Position numbers and translations under genes: made by a program. From Girardia tigrina (taxonomy: Eukaryota; Platyhelminthes; Tricladida; Dugesiidae), in NCBI GenBank assembly GCA_001938485.1, contig MQRK01219756.1, positions 31,317-95,316 of the forward strand: a stretch of 64,000 nt of DNA, written 5' to 3'. Of this stretch, positions 22,372 to 33,131 are shown in pieces. Each line of letters begins with the position of its first letter. The first letter of the stretch is position 1. The notes under the pieces are model-generated. The model made no database searches. It was not told the origin of the DNA and saw nothing but the letters and a program-made list of their open reading frames with translations.

Positions 22372-23358
22372 CTAATTTTTAATATTTTGAATATTACTCT
22401 AAATAAATATTTTATAAAATATTTTTCTTTCAAAAATTTTGTGTAAAATAGTTTTATTTAAAGTTAATTTATTTATTTTAAATTTCTAAAACGAATAGAA
22501 AAAATATTTCTTTTAACTTTTGAATGCACATAATAATTTATCTCACTCTTCTGCATAAGATTTAAAAAGTAAACTAGAAAATTTATGTCAACAATTAAAG
22601 CTCTATAAAATTCTTATAATTACTCTTTTTGGATAAAATTGCATATGAAAAAATAAGAATATTAAAAAAAGAAAATTTGTGAAGTTGTTTAATTAAGCAG
22701 TTACCGCTTCGAGTTTTACGACTTTTCTGAGAGTTAAAAAAACGTTTTGTTAGCGGTTTCCAGTACCAAACATTATAAGGGTTTATTTTTTACAAAAGAT
22801 TTGTATTCTGATTTCGTTCTAAGGGATTTTTACTTGTTTAATTACTTAAATAAGCATCTGTATAGACGGATTTAGTTAGCTTTAAAAAAGTAACTCCAAA
22901 CACAATTGCATGATTTTATTGATGAAAAAAGTGTCATTGCTTGAAAAAAAGTCATGTATGGGATAATAAATCTCTGGAGGAAATGAATGTCAATGTAGAG
23001 GTGTTATGTAAAATAAAATATAATACATGAAACAAGTGCCATTTGATAATTCATCATTGATATTTCTGCACAATCTTAAAGTACTTTTTAACCACATAAC
23101 GAGCAGTTTTTAGAATTAAAGGAAAAGAAAATAAACACCGGATCCCGTTCAATTTCCACAGTCAAGCTAACAACCGCCATGTAAATACTTTTATGGGTGA
23201 CTGATAAGGAATTAGCAGGGCCATTAACTCTTCAGGTCAAGTCAAACCTGTATACCTGCAATAGGTACCATGTACCTGTACTACCTGTCCTATCCTCGGA
23301 TGGTTGGCGACTAGACTGGCTGCCTCACTTGGATAAAGAGGGTGTGTGGACAATCAAC
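22372..23358. other. AT-rich tract ending at an LTR-element target site
   Basis: No gene recognised. Positions 23130-23358 are less AT-rich and would have been continuous with 25699-25850 before the LTR element inserted; a short open frame crosses that old junction but has no known motif. Confidence 0.4.
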
Positions 23359-24445
23359 AGGATTATTAACAACATCAATATGAGTTTTATAACATTTATT
23401 AATATCACAAGCGCATTCACTATTTAACATCTCTCTTGATCATGTTGTGGTAGTCGATAAGGCTTCACTAAGACTGGTTCTCCACGAGTTTATATTTTGT
23501 GTATCGTTAAGGAAGTTGTCCCAACATCCCACTTGTCAGTCATGAATATTGATTTATATTCTGTTAATAGTCTCATTTGTTGGTTGACAACTTTGGTGTT
23601 ATCTATTTCTTTAATTCTCTTTAGTCTGTCATCATCTGTTGGACTATCTCTAATCATCCATATATCACTTGAATCTATAGTTTACTTCTTTAGTTTAATT
23701 CTAAATTTGTCGGATGGTATCTCCTGCTATCATTTCTGGGTTGAGTTCTTTGACTACATAAAACTCTATAATTTTTTGTACTCCTTCAATTATTACTTTT
23801 AATTTAACAATTTCATAATTTATAAGTTCTGAATCATTTGCACAATAAATGCGTTTACTCGTTTTCTTTATCTGAACATCTTTCATACTTTTAAGTATAT
23901 CCGCTTTAACAACATTTACTTTGGCACCGGTATCCAAAAGACATTCAACATTCATATTCTTTGTATTAAATTCAATGCTTAGTCTTCTATTCAATTTGTC
24001 ATATCTAATATTGAGCTTTGATATTTTCAAAATTTCTTCCTGTTTCAACTTTTGCGATTTTGTCTTTATCTCCTTATCAAAACAGTATGTTTCAAATTCT
24101 TTTTTCCAACAATCTAATTCACAAACTTCGAGAGGGGTATCTTCCAACACACAATCACACATACAGTCAAACATACCATTACATACACAATCACATACAC
24201 ACATACAATCACATTTTTAGTTTTTAGTGAAGCACACTGATCAACTCTCCTTATGATCGTGCATCCTCGTTTCCCTGGTCTTTGTCGTATACTTGTCTTT
24301 TATCTGTAAACATTCTTTGCCTCGAGATTCCTTCATTTGATCGTGTTTCTTCATATTCGTTGTAATCGTTTTCATCATGCATTTCTGCAATATCATATCT
24401 TCGATTTTTATGCCTCTGATGATTTTGTGGGTTATTTGTTCTTTG

Positions 24446-24898
24446 TCATTCATTTTTTCTGGCATATTGGTCTCTTTCTTTAAATCTATTCTTATTCATG
24501 TAACATTGCGTCCTGATATGGCCATTTTTATTGCAATAAGAACACTTTATATTTGGACAGTTTCTTCTGATGTGTCCTTCTTCGTGGCATGCCAAGCATT
24601 TTACAACTTTTGAATAGTTATTTCTCGGTTTGTATTCATTATTTCTTTGATTAGTGTACCTATTTTCGATATTTCTTTGTTGGTTGCGTTCTATATAGTG
24701 TGGGTTACGTTTGCCTACTGTTTTCCATTCATCATGTATACCTACCGTATTGTATGCCGCAACTGTTTCTTCTTTTTCCATTTTGCGTAGTTCATATATA
24801 TTTGAAACTAAATCTGTTATGTCCTTTGCTTCAGTAGCTCCTCTCAATTTCAATTCTCTTTTCACCTCATAATCGTCAACCATATTCATGCTAAACAT
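24446..24898 (-). pseudogene. gag nucleocapsid region of retroelement A
   Basis: 150 codons. N-terminal part resembles the matrix/capsid of this gag family ('REMKxRGATEAKDI'-like, 'YELRKMEKEETVAAY'); C-terminal part has two CCHC zinc knuckles ('CLACHEEGHIRRNC', 'CSYCNKNGHIRTQC') that bind genomic RNA in live relatives, then a basic tail ('NKNRFKERDQYARKNE'). A very similar protein is encoded at 38922-39536. Confidence 0.85.
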
Positions 24899-25277
24899 GA
24901 TTGAGCAGCTTTTTCTTAGAAAGTGTACTTTCTGTTAATATCGTTACTAATTCTTCGGATTTTTTGAACGTTTCTTCTGGATCTGAAGATCCCCACCGGA
25001 GATTTAAAATATCCTTCGTTGTGTCAGGCAGAGATTTTTCTTTCACAAATGTCGTTTTAAGCTTTTCTTTATACGTATTTCCATCTGCTTCTCAAAATTT
25101 TGTGATTGCTGATGAAGTCATAAAGATCGTCACCATCACTAATCTTCTATCTTCTGTTATACCCATAATATCCGCATAACGTTCGAAATTTTTTATGAAG
25201 TCATCTAATTTCAACTCGGATCCATCAAATTTTTTTGTGTCCCATAATGTTCGTTGTCACATGAGCTGTGGTCGCCA

Positions 25278-25693
25278 TATTAACAACATCAATATGAGTT
25301 TTACAACATTTATTAATATCATAAGCGCATTCACTATTTGACATCTCTCTTGATCAATATATTTCTGAGTTCAAACTAATTATTTTCAATAAATGAAAAT
25401 CTGTTAATAAAAATTATTAATTATAAAGAATCTAATTGGTTGAAATTAAATCTAAACATTTTTCAAAAATAAGAACATATTACATTAATATATTAAAATT
25501 TTAAATACATTAAAAAATAAATAATGCATTCAAAAATTATTTGAAATCTTTTTACTTTAAAATTAAATTAAATCCTTTTTAATTAGAAGGAAATAAAGAA
25601 AATATTAATCATCCATCTGTGTAGGAGAGGCACAATCCGAATCAACATACAACATGCACAAATATCAACACACAATTCAAAACATTCCTCGCA
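25278..25693 (-). repeat. 5' LTR of retroelement A
   Basis: 416 bp. On the minus strand it begins TGCGAGGAATGTTTTG and ends GATGTTGTTAATA; the next bases are TGGCGACC, a plausible primer-binding site. The family signature GGATTGTG-CCTCTCCTACACAG lies near the start. Similar LTRs occur at 1736-3953, 26448-26906, 39751-40202 and 49404-49832. Confidence 0.85.
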
Positions 25694-25698
25694 AGGAT

Positions 25699-26442
25699 GA
25701 AAAACAAAAGCTGTCAAAAGGGCAGTTGAGCTCCTTAGATACAGTAGCAATCCATACATTGAGAAGAGATAAGCTCCATCAAGTTATTTTCTTACTGAGA
25801 TTTTCTAAAAATATGCAAATCCCGAGACTTAAGGCTTATGCATGACTATGTGCACCCACGGCCCAATGGCTACGATCCTAAAAAAATAAATAAAACAAAT
25901 CTTAAAAAATCGAATTTATTTAAGGATTTTACATTGGTTTACGTCATAGTAAAAAAAACTATTTAACAAGATCATTCATCCTAAATCATCTACGTAAGTT
26001 TGAATTAGATTTTACCTATAAATTAAAAAAATAAAATCGTTTAGTAAAAGGCTGAAGTTTGTTTTCATTGTTGAAATGTTTGACGAAATTCGATAATTTA
26101 TTAAGTTAAATAAAAAATACTTATACTTTTAAAGTTTACTACAAATTTTTGATCAAAATTTTTTAAAGTTCGACTCTAAAATTTCTATTTTGTGATGGAT
26201 AATAAAAAGTTTTCATTGATCCGGTTCATAAAGAATGTTTGTGAGTAATATTTGTCATGAGGCGTGTTGTATTTTGTTTTCGGTATTATGTCACTCCTAC
26301 CCAAAGGTCGATTGATATTTTGAGTGATACATGATCCCAATTGTCCTAACAGAATTTGAAATTTCAAATCTTGATTTTTTTAATATTTTTTAAATTCAAC
26401 TTAATTTAATTAAAAAAAACGTTATTCATAAAATTCAATTTT
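25699..26442. other. AT-rich tract
   Basis: Directly downstream of the LTR element; a 60-odd codon frame at 25700-25845 has no recognised motif. Confidence 0.4.
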
Positions 26443-26447
26443 ATAAT

Positions 26448-26906
26448 TTTCAATGAAAATTCTAATTTTTGTAAGTTTGTTGTATGTATGCTGTTTAGCT
26501 TGGTGACTCTCCTAATCAGATGGGATTGACATTTGATTGATTAATTATTTAAATCTAATGAAATTAATGTTTAAATACAAATTAATTAAAAAAATTTATT
26601 ATTATAAATTTTAATAATATTTTATTAAAACGATTTTAAATTATTAAATTTAATATATTTTAAAAACTCATGTATATTTTAAAATTTACTTAATGCATTT
26701 TTGTCCAATAAAATTTTGAGATATTAAAAGTTATTATTACTTATAAATATTTATTTATTTTTTTATCATTAATTAAATCAAAGATTTGAATATATAATCG
26801 AAAAACATGTTAATCAAGAACGATACTTCCCACAGAAATCTCTACTGAAACGATTCTGTTTGTGTTGCAAATAAATGTTTTCACGGAAATTGCGATGTTG
26901 CTAATA
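26448..26906 (+). mobile_element. solo LTR with perfect target duplication
   Basis: 459 bp, flanked by ATAAT at 26443-26447 and 26907-26911. Contains the family landmarks TTGTATGTATGCTGTTTAG, GACTCTCCTAATCAGATGGG and the 3' end GCGATGTTGCTAATA. No internal region remains, so it arose by LTR-LTR recombination. Confidence 0.85.
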
Positions 26907-26911
26907 ATAAT

Positions 26912-27335
26912 TTTAAAAATAATTTATTGTTATTAAAGTTTATTTTTTTTAAATGTCATAATAGTATTTGTTCGTAGAAAAAGGATTTTAGAAACTCTTT
27001 TTTTATATCAAGAACGATGACCTAAACTGTTATAATAATAAAGTTTCTTAGAAAATTTTGAACTCTCTTAACAATCTTAATCTGGTTGATTATCAGATAA
27101 TTTATTAAAATGCTTTTAAATCGTATTTGTGGTTAATTAAAAAACAAAAGTTGAGAGTTGTTAATGTGTTCTCGATTGAATGGAAAAGTGTTTTGATAAG
27201 AGTTGAAATCACTTCTGATTTAGAATTTCATAAAGTAAATATTCAACAATAAATGTTCTCAAAATATTTGGAATGGTAAAAGAAAACCAGAAATAATGAT
27301 TGGATTGGTGAATGAAGGAATTAAAACAGATTTCA
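26912..27335. other. AT-rich tract
   Basis: No feature recognised. Confidence 0.5.
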
Positions 27336-27339
27336 AACA

Positions 27340-27660
27340 ATTGTAACGTTACTACGTTACTTTTACAATTGTAATATTACTACTTACACTTAGATGTCCA
27401 TGCTCACGAACCAGTTTACAGTGATGACGGATTTTCTCTCCAATTTATGTAGCGGTGCAGTCATTACACTCAAATTTATACGCAAGATCAAAGCATAAAC
27501 TCAAAGGATTTTTTTATTTATTACTGAACATATTCTAGATTTTATATGTTTTAAGATACGATTTTTAAATTCAATTTAATATTAATTGATCTTATAATAG
27601 AAGCTATGAATTCTTCTAAACCTTCAGAATAAGGAATAGTTAATGAGTAAGCCCAAATAA
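27340..27660 (-). mobile_element. Penelope-like GIY-YIG fragment
   Basis: Minus strand shows 'LTIPYSEGLEEF' (27600-27640; compare 'LTVPYSEGFRKF' in the copy at 51.1-51.9 kb) and 'AYKFECNDCTAT', stop, 'IGEKIRHHCKLVREH' (27380-27490), the GIY-YIG endonuclease start. A stop replaces the Tyr of the YIG motif and the middle is missing. Dead fragment. Confidence 0.75.
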
Positions 27661-27833
27661 ATCTCTCGTTCGTTTCTATGTCGGGCATTAATAATTAAAG
27701 CGGTAATCCAACAATTTATGTTCAATCAAGTAACTAATCAACTTTGTTGAAAATGTTTACGTGAAACAGTACAGTATTTCCAGTCTGTATTCGGCAGTAG
27801 TGGGGGCAGTAATAGCGAGAGTGGCGGAGGCCA

Positions 27834-28058
27834 GGTGACAAAAAACTTCTGGAAACATTTAAGAACAAATATATCGTCAAATTGATGTTGGAGAATAAAA
27901 AGATGATGTTTGGACTACAAATCAGCTCAACAGAAAAAGTCAATCGGCACAATCGGTATCGCAAATTTAACGTGATCAGTCTGCCATATCCCAGCTGCCA
28001 GTTTTTTAATGTGTATCGCTCCTCTAATTATTAAATGGTCGGATTACTTTTCAATTGA
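27834..28058 (+). pseudogene. MTMR14 (EDTP/Jumpy)-like phosphatase remnant
   Basis: A 66-codon open stretch from 27834 to 28031 matches, from memory, the region before the phosphatase domain of MTMR14: 'LLETFKNKYIVKLMLENKK' against 'LLKxLxVRYICDLMVENKK', then 'ISSTEKVNRHNRYRKF' and 'ISLPYPSCQFF' against 'VTSSEKVDKAQRYADF' and 'LSIPYPGCEFF'. MTMR14 removes the 3-phosphate from PI3P and PI(3,5)P2. A likely intron acceptor precedes it (CAG at 27832-27834 or TTTCCAG near 27783). A TAA follows 'SSNY', and the next bases continue the homology ('MVGLLFN', then TGA where Trp is expected), so it looks like a pseudogene. The catalytic CX5R segment is not visible. Confidence 0.72.
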
Positions 28059-28453
28059 GACCGATGATGACCGGTCAGTTCTGTGTCGAGCTTGATTCGG
28101 TGCATTTGGTGGCCGACACAATGCAGATGAAAATCAACAGCGATAACGGAATCCGATCGACCGAACCCGCTGGAGTATACAAATTAAAAGTATTTATTTG
28201 TACCTCCTCGCAACTCGAATTCTGTTTCCCAACTCCGGCGCGCTGCAGCCACAAAACCGCTGCACCCGTTCTCGCACCACTACTTTTATTAAATATTGGT
28301 GATTGTTTTACTTCAGTTGCTTTAGTAAATACCCTCTATAAACGAGTATCAAAGAGGTTTAAATCCAAAGCTTTTTCGTTTTTTAAATTTTCTTTAAGTG
28401 ATAAAGTTTTTATTCTCCGAATATTAAAATTGCTTTTCAATGAAGAAAAATAG
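28059..28453 (+). other. coding-like tract after the MTMR14 remnant, unidentified
   Basis: A 132-codon frame (28055-28453) opens with 'MMTGQFCVELDSVHLVADT' and has GC-richer composition up to about 28290, then turns into AT-rich sequence. I do not recognise it. It may be an exon of the same old gene read past its splice donor. Confidence 0.3.
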
Positions 28454-28914
28454 ATTGTCATAAATTACATTGCTGAATCCTTTGTAAGAAACTTTTAGTA
28501 ATGGCAGAATCTATATTCATCTTTATTTTATAAAACGTTCTTCAAAAAAATCGATTGTTATACAAAACACATTGTATTTTTTCTGACAAACGTAATTCAG
28601 ATAAAAACTTTTTTTTGAAAAGACACTGAAAAAATATTACAAAAAGATTTAATGGAAAATGGGGAAGACTTTAATGTTTTGATAATTTTAATTTTATTGC
28701 TCTTAGTAAATGCATTTACTATTAATATTTTTTCAAACAATGCATATTGTTAGCTTTTCAAACAAAAGGAAATTATGTTTTTAAGTGACTAAATAATGGT
28801 TATTTATTAAGAAACATTTTTTTAAATATTAGAATGTCAATCACTAAATGAATCAAAATTTTAGTAAATTAAACCACAACTTTTTATCAAATGAATACTC
28901 TATAATAAAGAGTC
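28454..28914. other. AT-rich tract
   Basis: No feature recognised. Confidence 0.5.
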
Positions 28915-29400
28915 TATATCTATAAGCAAAATGTGCCCTAAGATACTTTTTTTTCATTTTACGATTGGTTCGTTTATCCCTTCGCTGTGGACGGTTCTGG
29001 TTTACATTACACGATGAATTATTGGAAGACCATTGTCATAGTGTCTATAGATTAGAATTTCCGACAATTCGTTCGAATTATGAAAGGTGTGATAATCATG
29101 GGTACAGTATCTGAGGAGTATGGTAGGTGATACAGAATTTCTAATTCTAACTGAAGTAGCTTTGCAGTAAAGATCCACCACGATTGATGCTCTTGTTTCC
29201 AATTTGCTTTAGGGAATGTTGCCTGAACCAGATCTCGAAACAGTTATCATCTTTTATTCTGATAGATGTCTTGTTTAAAGCAGTATTCCCTATTTGTGCG
29301 GAATTTATTGTATCATCTTTTTCAACTTGCAGGTTTGCGCCAGATTAATCCTTGTTATTTGATTAGATGCACTGATATTTAATACTAAGTGATGCGATCC
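28915..29400 (-). mobile_element. strongly decayed mariner fragment
   Basis: On the minus strand, 28940-29180 reads 'AKLLQLELEILYHLPYSSDT', 'NCRKF', 'SIDTMTMVFQ', 'KPEPSTAKG' and 'GTFCL', matching the order of a mariner transposase C-terminus (the 'LGWEVLPHPPYSPD' block with the third catalytic Asp, then 'FYxxGIxxLxxxWxKVI'). At least seven stops. An open 65-codon stretch upstream (to about 29340) probably belongs to the same element but has no clear motif. A lineage distinct from the other mariners here. Confidence 0.5.
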
Positions 29401-29467
29401 ACGCATCATGGTGTTTTTGAGGACATCATTATTCAACAGAGTCTCAGATCAACCTCGTGGTTTATTA

Positions 29468-30542
29468 TAGGGTATTGCATTTCTATATTACACCCCTTGC
29501 ATTTCTACATTACACACAAAAAAATAAAAAATTATACAAATTCGTTTATGATATAAAACCTAGTCTCTGCCTTACTTTCTCAACCTATCTGAGCATATTA
29601 TCATAAAATCCTAGATACGGAACTCTAAAATCACTAATAAGAACAGAGTCAAAATCAATTTCGACAGTATTAGTGGGGTTAAGTATACCATTAAAACGGA
29701 CTTTAATCATTGAAAAAAAACTCCTCGGTCGGATTCAGTTGAGGAGACTAGGGAGGAGGGTACATATACGTAATACCTAATTCCTCTAACTTGGCGAAAG
29801 TTATTCGCGCATGGTGAAATCTCTCGTTGTCCATGATTAGAATCTTCTTTGGGTTACACCTAAAGTAGGTAGCTAGGTGATTCTAGAGGAATTCTTTAAA
29901 AAACTCAGAGTTATAAGCACCCCGACGCTTTTCATACGTTCTTGGCTGAATATCCATAATGACTTAATGTATGGCTATTGAATCCTGTCTCATCCAAAAA
30001 AACGAGATTTTCAGGACTGTATTGCGAAATAGCACTTGCACTCTTATCAATTTTATCCTGGGAATTACGTTCCACAGGGATTAAAGAAAGTCTTTTCCTT
30101 GTAATGCCAAGCTTCTTTAACTTTCTACATATTATAGAATTAGATTTCTTTACACCAAGTATAGTATACAATTCTTCACTTATTTCTGTTAGAGTCAGGT
30201 CACTGTGACAATGACTTGATCATCACGACGTGGGGGAGGAGTTGGAACTGGATTAGAAGAAGTAATTACGGGATGTGGGTTATTTGAACCCAGGATAACC
30301 GATGCTACCGTCCTGACGTTTATATCGACAATTAAAGAAATTCTTTTCATAGTCATGGACTCGTCTTGTGATAATCGAAGTACTAAATCCTTCTTTTCCT
30401 CTGTAAGCGTTTTCCTTTCTTTTCTTACCATGGTATTTGGGGTAAATAAAAAAAATATTTTCAATTTTTGTGTGTAATATAGAAATGCAATGTGTGTAAT
30501 ATAGAAATTCAAGGGGTGTAATATAGAAATGCAACACCCTGT
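29468..30542 (-). mobile_element. Tc1/IS630-like transposon with long repeated ends
   Basis: About 1.08 kb. The left end reads GGGTATTGCATTTCTATATT, ACACCCCTTGCATTTCTACATTACACAC; the right end is its complement with three copies of the 'GCATTTCTATATTACAC' unit. TA flanks both sides. Minus-strand transposase: N-terminal helix-turn-helix ('KTLTEEKKDLVLRLSQDES', 'DINVRTVASVI'), 'ENLVFLDETGFNS' (first Asp), 'KKILIMDNERFHHA' (second Asp) and 'SPQLNPTEEFF' (Glu 34 residues on, so DD34E). One stop lies in the 'PPPxSPQLNP' loop and frame changes lie elsewhere; probably inactive. Confidence 0.9.
29932..30171 (-). pseudogene. Tc1/IS630-like transposase, first catalytic Asp segment
   Basis: 79 codons: 'KSNSIICRKLKKLGITRKRL' is the end of the DNA-binding domain and 'SPENLVFLDETGFNSHTLSHYG' holds the first catalytic aspartate. 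It reads on in another frame toward 'MDNERFHHA' near 29840. An intact enzyme of this family is about 330-350 residues. The element is bounded by matched terminal repeats, so this is transposon coding sequence. Confidence 0.85.
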
Positions 30543-31085
30543 AAAAAGGTTGAAATCACAGAATAAAATCATATGAGACAACTTATTAGTAAGTATACAT
30601 TTTTTGGTTGAACACGATATTGATATTATCGTCTGATGATCATATTTTGGATCAAATGTGGAACTCATTTTTAATCAAAACACGAATGTTGGTGTTTCCA
30701 ATGATCGAGATCGAGATCAGAAGAAAAAATAGCATTGAAACAGAAAATATGTAACTTTAAAACATCAACAAGTCGTTGTCAAAAGATATACCGAAGGGAT
30801 ATTGACAATAAATATATTTTTGAAAAAAAATTGTTAGAGCTTTTTTAATAATTTAATTATTTTACATGTCTCGAAACTTCATTATCCATCATCAGCAATT
30901 TTAATGTAATTTTTAAGATAATAAAATGTTAATTAATGGGAGATTTTATCAATAAATATAATTTTTTAAAGATTTTATTGGATTTTATTTATTATAGGAA
31001 AATGTTTTTTATTTATTTTAACTAAAGATTTTAAGAATTGAGGGGGCTTTACTTTGACCGTTTTGAATATTAATTAAGGGTTTTT
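30543..31085. other. AT-rich tract
   Basis: No feature recognised. Confidence 0.5.
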
Positions 31086-31089
31086 AATG

Positions 31090-31300
31090 TCTTATTAATA
31101 ACTATTCACAAAAATATATCCTATAATGGGCATGAAAACCCTTCTTAAAAACAGAAAACTCATCCCTTGAAACAGAAGTGATTCTATTTTTACAGTGCAA
31201 CCAATGATCAAAAACCTTACTTGATCGACTAGATTGTGAATACTCCCTAATCCGAGTTTTGAGATGAATATTTGTATCTCCAATTTAAGTAGTAAAATAT
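31090..31300 (-). mobile_element. possible Penelope-like GIY-YIG remnant
   Basis: One minus-strand frame gives 'IGDTNIHLKTRIREYSQSSR', which resembles 'IGETxLHLCxRxxEHTQSSR' of the Penelope fragments at 43.3 and 58.1 kb. The rest is too worn to place. Confidence 0.4.
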
Positions 31301-31990
31301 GGTAAAAGAATATACAGAAAAAAGATTGTATAGTTAAAATATAAAGATGAACCAGGAAAACGATAAGGAAGAGCTTTTTATCCGGAGAAAGTTCAAAATT
31401 TGAGAAGAAATGTAAAGTAAAAAGACAAATATTAAGTACTGTACATAATGGGTAAGAATAAGCAGAGCAGAAAATACAAACTTAGAAATGAAAATATTAA
31501 AATCTTGGATAGAAATAATGAAAAACTGAAGAAATTCTATAAAATGGGATTTGAGGAGTTAGTTAATTTTCCTTTTCGCTGTCAAATTTTGATAATTTAT
31601 AAATGAATAAAATTGTTAAACATAATTTTAAAATTTTTTGAAAAAATACTTTAAATTAAGTTTTGATTTCAAGATTAATAAATTTAAAATAGAATATATT
31701 TTAAAATATATAAATTCTGGAAATAATAAATTTGAGCTATAAATATTTTTTTAATATGATAGAACCATATGTTATCCTAAATTTTAAAATAATTATTATT
31801 TTAGAATAAATTGTATCAATTTTAAATTAAAAAAGATTATAAATATTGGTAAAGAATTGTTTTTAATTTCAATTTTTTTCTGTTTTAGATTAAATTTTAA
31901 TCGATTTAGATATTATTTTTAAGTTTCATTTTTGAGAAGTTTTATCAGTATTTGATTCTTAAGATATATAGGCGAATATATTATTTAAAT
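31301..31990. other. AT-rich tract
   Basis: Contains a copy of the dispersed motif TTTGAGGAGTTAGTTAATTTT near 31552. Nothing else recognised. Confidence 0.5.
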
Positions 31991-32100
31991 ATAGGCGAAT
32001 TAATTATTTAAATAAAGTTTTAAAAATAGACCATTTAAAATAAATATAGGCGAATTAATTATTTAAATAAAGTTTTAAAAATAGACCATTTAAAATTAAT
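31991..32100. repeat. 55-bp tandem duplication
   Basis: Two adjacent, essentially identical units starting ATAGGCGAATTAATTATTTA at 31991 and 32046. A recent local duplication in the region before the neuroligin-like exon. Confidence 0.85.
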
Positions 32101-32176
32101 TAAAGTTTTATTTAAGGATTTTTATGTAATCCTTTTGTAATCACTAAACCCTCAAAATATTTTCAATAAAGTAAAA

Positions 32177-32435
32177 GATGGTGTTAGCACATTGATTTTT
32201 TGATCAAGAGCCTTGTTCATCAATACTTCACACATCACCCTCTCCAAGTAATTATAAAATTTTATTGCAATTAATTTTGACGGATCAGCAGTATTGATCT
32301 AGTTTTGCCTGTTGATGACGGTTTATTCATCGAAATTAATTGCAATAAAATTGCAATTAATTACTTGGAGAGGGTGATGTGTGAAGCATTGATGATTAAG
32401 GCTCTTGATCCAAAAATCAACTTGCTAAAACCATC
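32177..32435. repeat. large imperfect palindrome from Penelope-like ends
   Basis: Arms 32177-32277 and 32332-32435 are inverted copies (for example CTTCACACATCACCCTCTCC against GGAGAGGGTGATGTGTGAAG). The same sequence occurs at 51203-51290 inside the Penelope-like copy, so the palindrome is a head-to-head pair of Penelope termini. A hammerhead-like core lies at its centre. Confidence 0.8.
32309..32335 (+). ncRNA. hammerhead-like motif at palindrome centre
   Basis: Reads CTGTTGATGACGGTTTATTC, ATCGAAA. Compare CTGATGATGACGGTTGATCC, GTCGAAA at 52007-52033. The CTGANGA box is altered, so probably inactive. Confidence 0.35.
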
Positions 32436-32570
32436 CTCTTCTAGTTAATTTAAAATATTCTGAGGTTTTAGTTTATTGTAAAGTTGTATTTAGGTTTTAT
32501 TTTTTAGAAAATATTACGCATGTAATCATAAAAAATCTAAAAATTATGTTTTATCTTTTTTCTTTTGTAG

Positions 32571-32756
32571 GATTTTTAAAGTCTGACGACGGAAAAGCCA
32601 AAGGAAACTATGCGTTTTTTGATATTTATGCTGCTCTTGAATGGATATCAAATAATATTCACAGATTTAATGGAGATCCAGATAACGTAACCCTTATGGG
32701 GTACGGTCACGGTGCAGCTTTGGCCCATTTGTTTTCCTTGTCAAAAATGTTACAAG
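32571..32756 (+). CDS. neuroligin-like (cholinesterase-fold) gene, one internal exon
   Basis: A 186-bp exon bounded by a good acceptor (TTTTTTCTTTTGTAG, ending 32570) and a donor (CAAG|GTTTAA at 32756/32757). It enters with one base from the previous exon and ends one base into a codon. It encodes 'FLKSDDGKAKGNYAFFDIYA', 'ALEWISNNIHRFNGDPDNVT' and 'LMGYGHGAALAHLFSLSKML'. This is the alpha/beta-hydrolase region 'GNYGLLDQxxALxWVxxNIxxFGGDPxxVTLxGxxxGA'. Active esterases have Ser in the GxSxG elbow; here it is GYGHG, so it is catalytically dead, as in neuroligins and gliotactin, which are cell-adhesion proteins. Flanking exons were not found in the window. Confidence 0.85.
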
Positions 32757-32759
32757 GTT

Positions 32760-33131
32760 TAAATTGTCATCATTAATATTGTAATAATGTTTTTATTTTT
32801 TCTAAATATTTTTTAATTTAATGTTTATTTTTACAATAATTTCCTGAAAAATATCTTTCTCAAAATGATTTAAATAGATAATTTAGCTGAATGAATATAA
32901 CTTAAATCAGTTAAACAAGAAGTTGAAGTGGTTTCTTTGCAACAAATAAAACCGCACGAACTTATGCACCAACTTAATAATTCTCAAGTAAATAATATTT
33001 CTTTAAGGCAATTGGAACTATGATTCAAGCAATACTTTCAGATAATCCGTATCTTTTATTACCATTTCTTTTCTTCAATTGAACGAACGAAACTTACAGA
33101 ATCGTTTTTATTTCTAAAATGAAATATATAT
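32760..33131. other. intron or intergenic AT-rich tract
   Basis: Follows the donor of the neuroligin-like exon; no further exon recognised. Confidence 0.5.

Larger units (their letters stand above)
23364..25693 (-). mobile_element. LTR retroelement A (Ty3/gypsy type), incomplete
   Basis: Flanked by a perfect 5-bp target duplication, AGGAT, at 23359-23363 and 25694-25698. On the minus strand: 5' LTR (25278-25693), gag beginning at the LTR edge, nucleocapsid with CCHC knuckles near 24520-24600 ('CLACHEEGHIRRNCPNIKC', 'CSYCNKNGHIRTQC'), an aspartic protease with 'DTGAKVNVV' near 23930, a small N-terminal reverse-transcriptase piece, and a 3' LTR remnant at the low end. Broken at several points and lacking most of pol; moderately old. 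Closely related to elements at 37.4-40.2 kb and 41.4-43.2 kb. Confidence 0.88.

Noticed and set aside
32571-32756. Active carboxylesterase or acetylcholinesterase
   Set aside because: The nucleophile Ser is absent (GYGHG), as in non-catalytic adhesion members.
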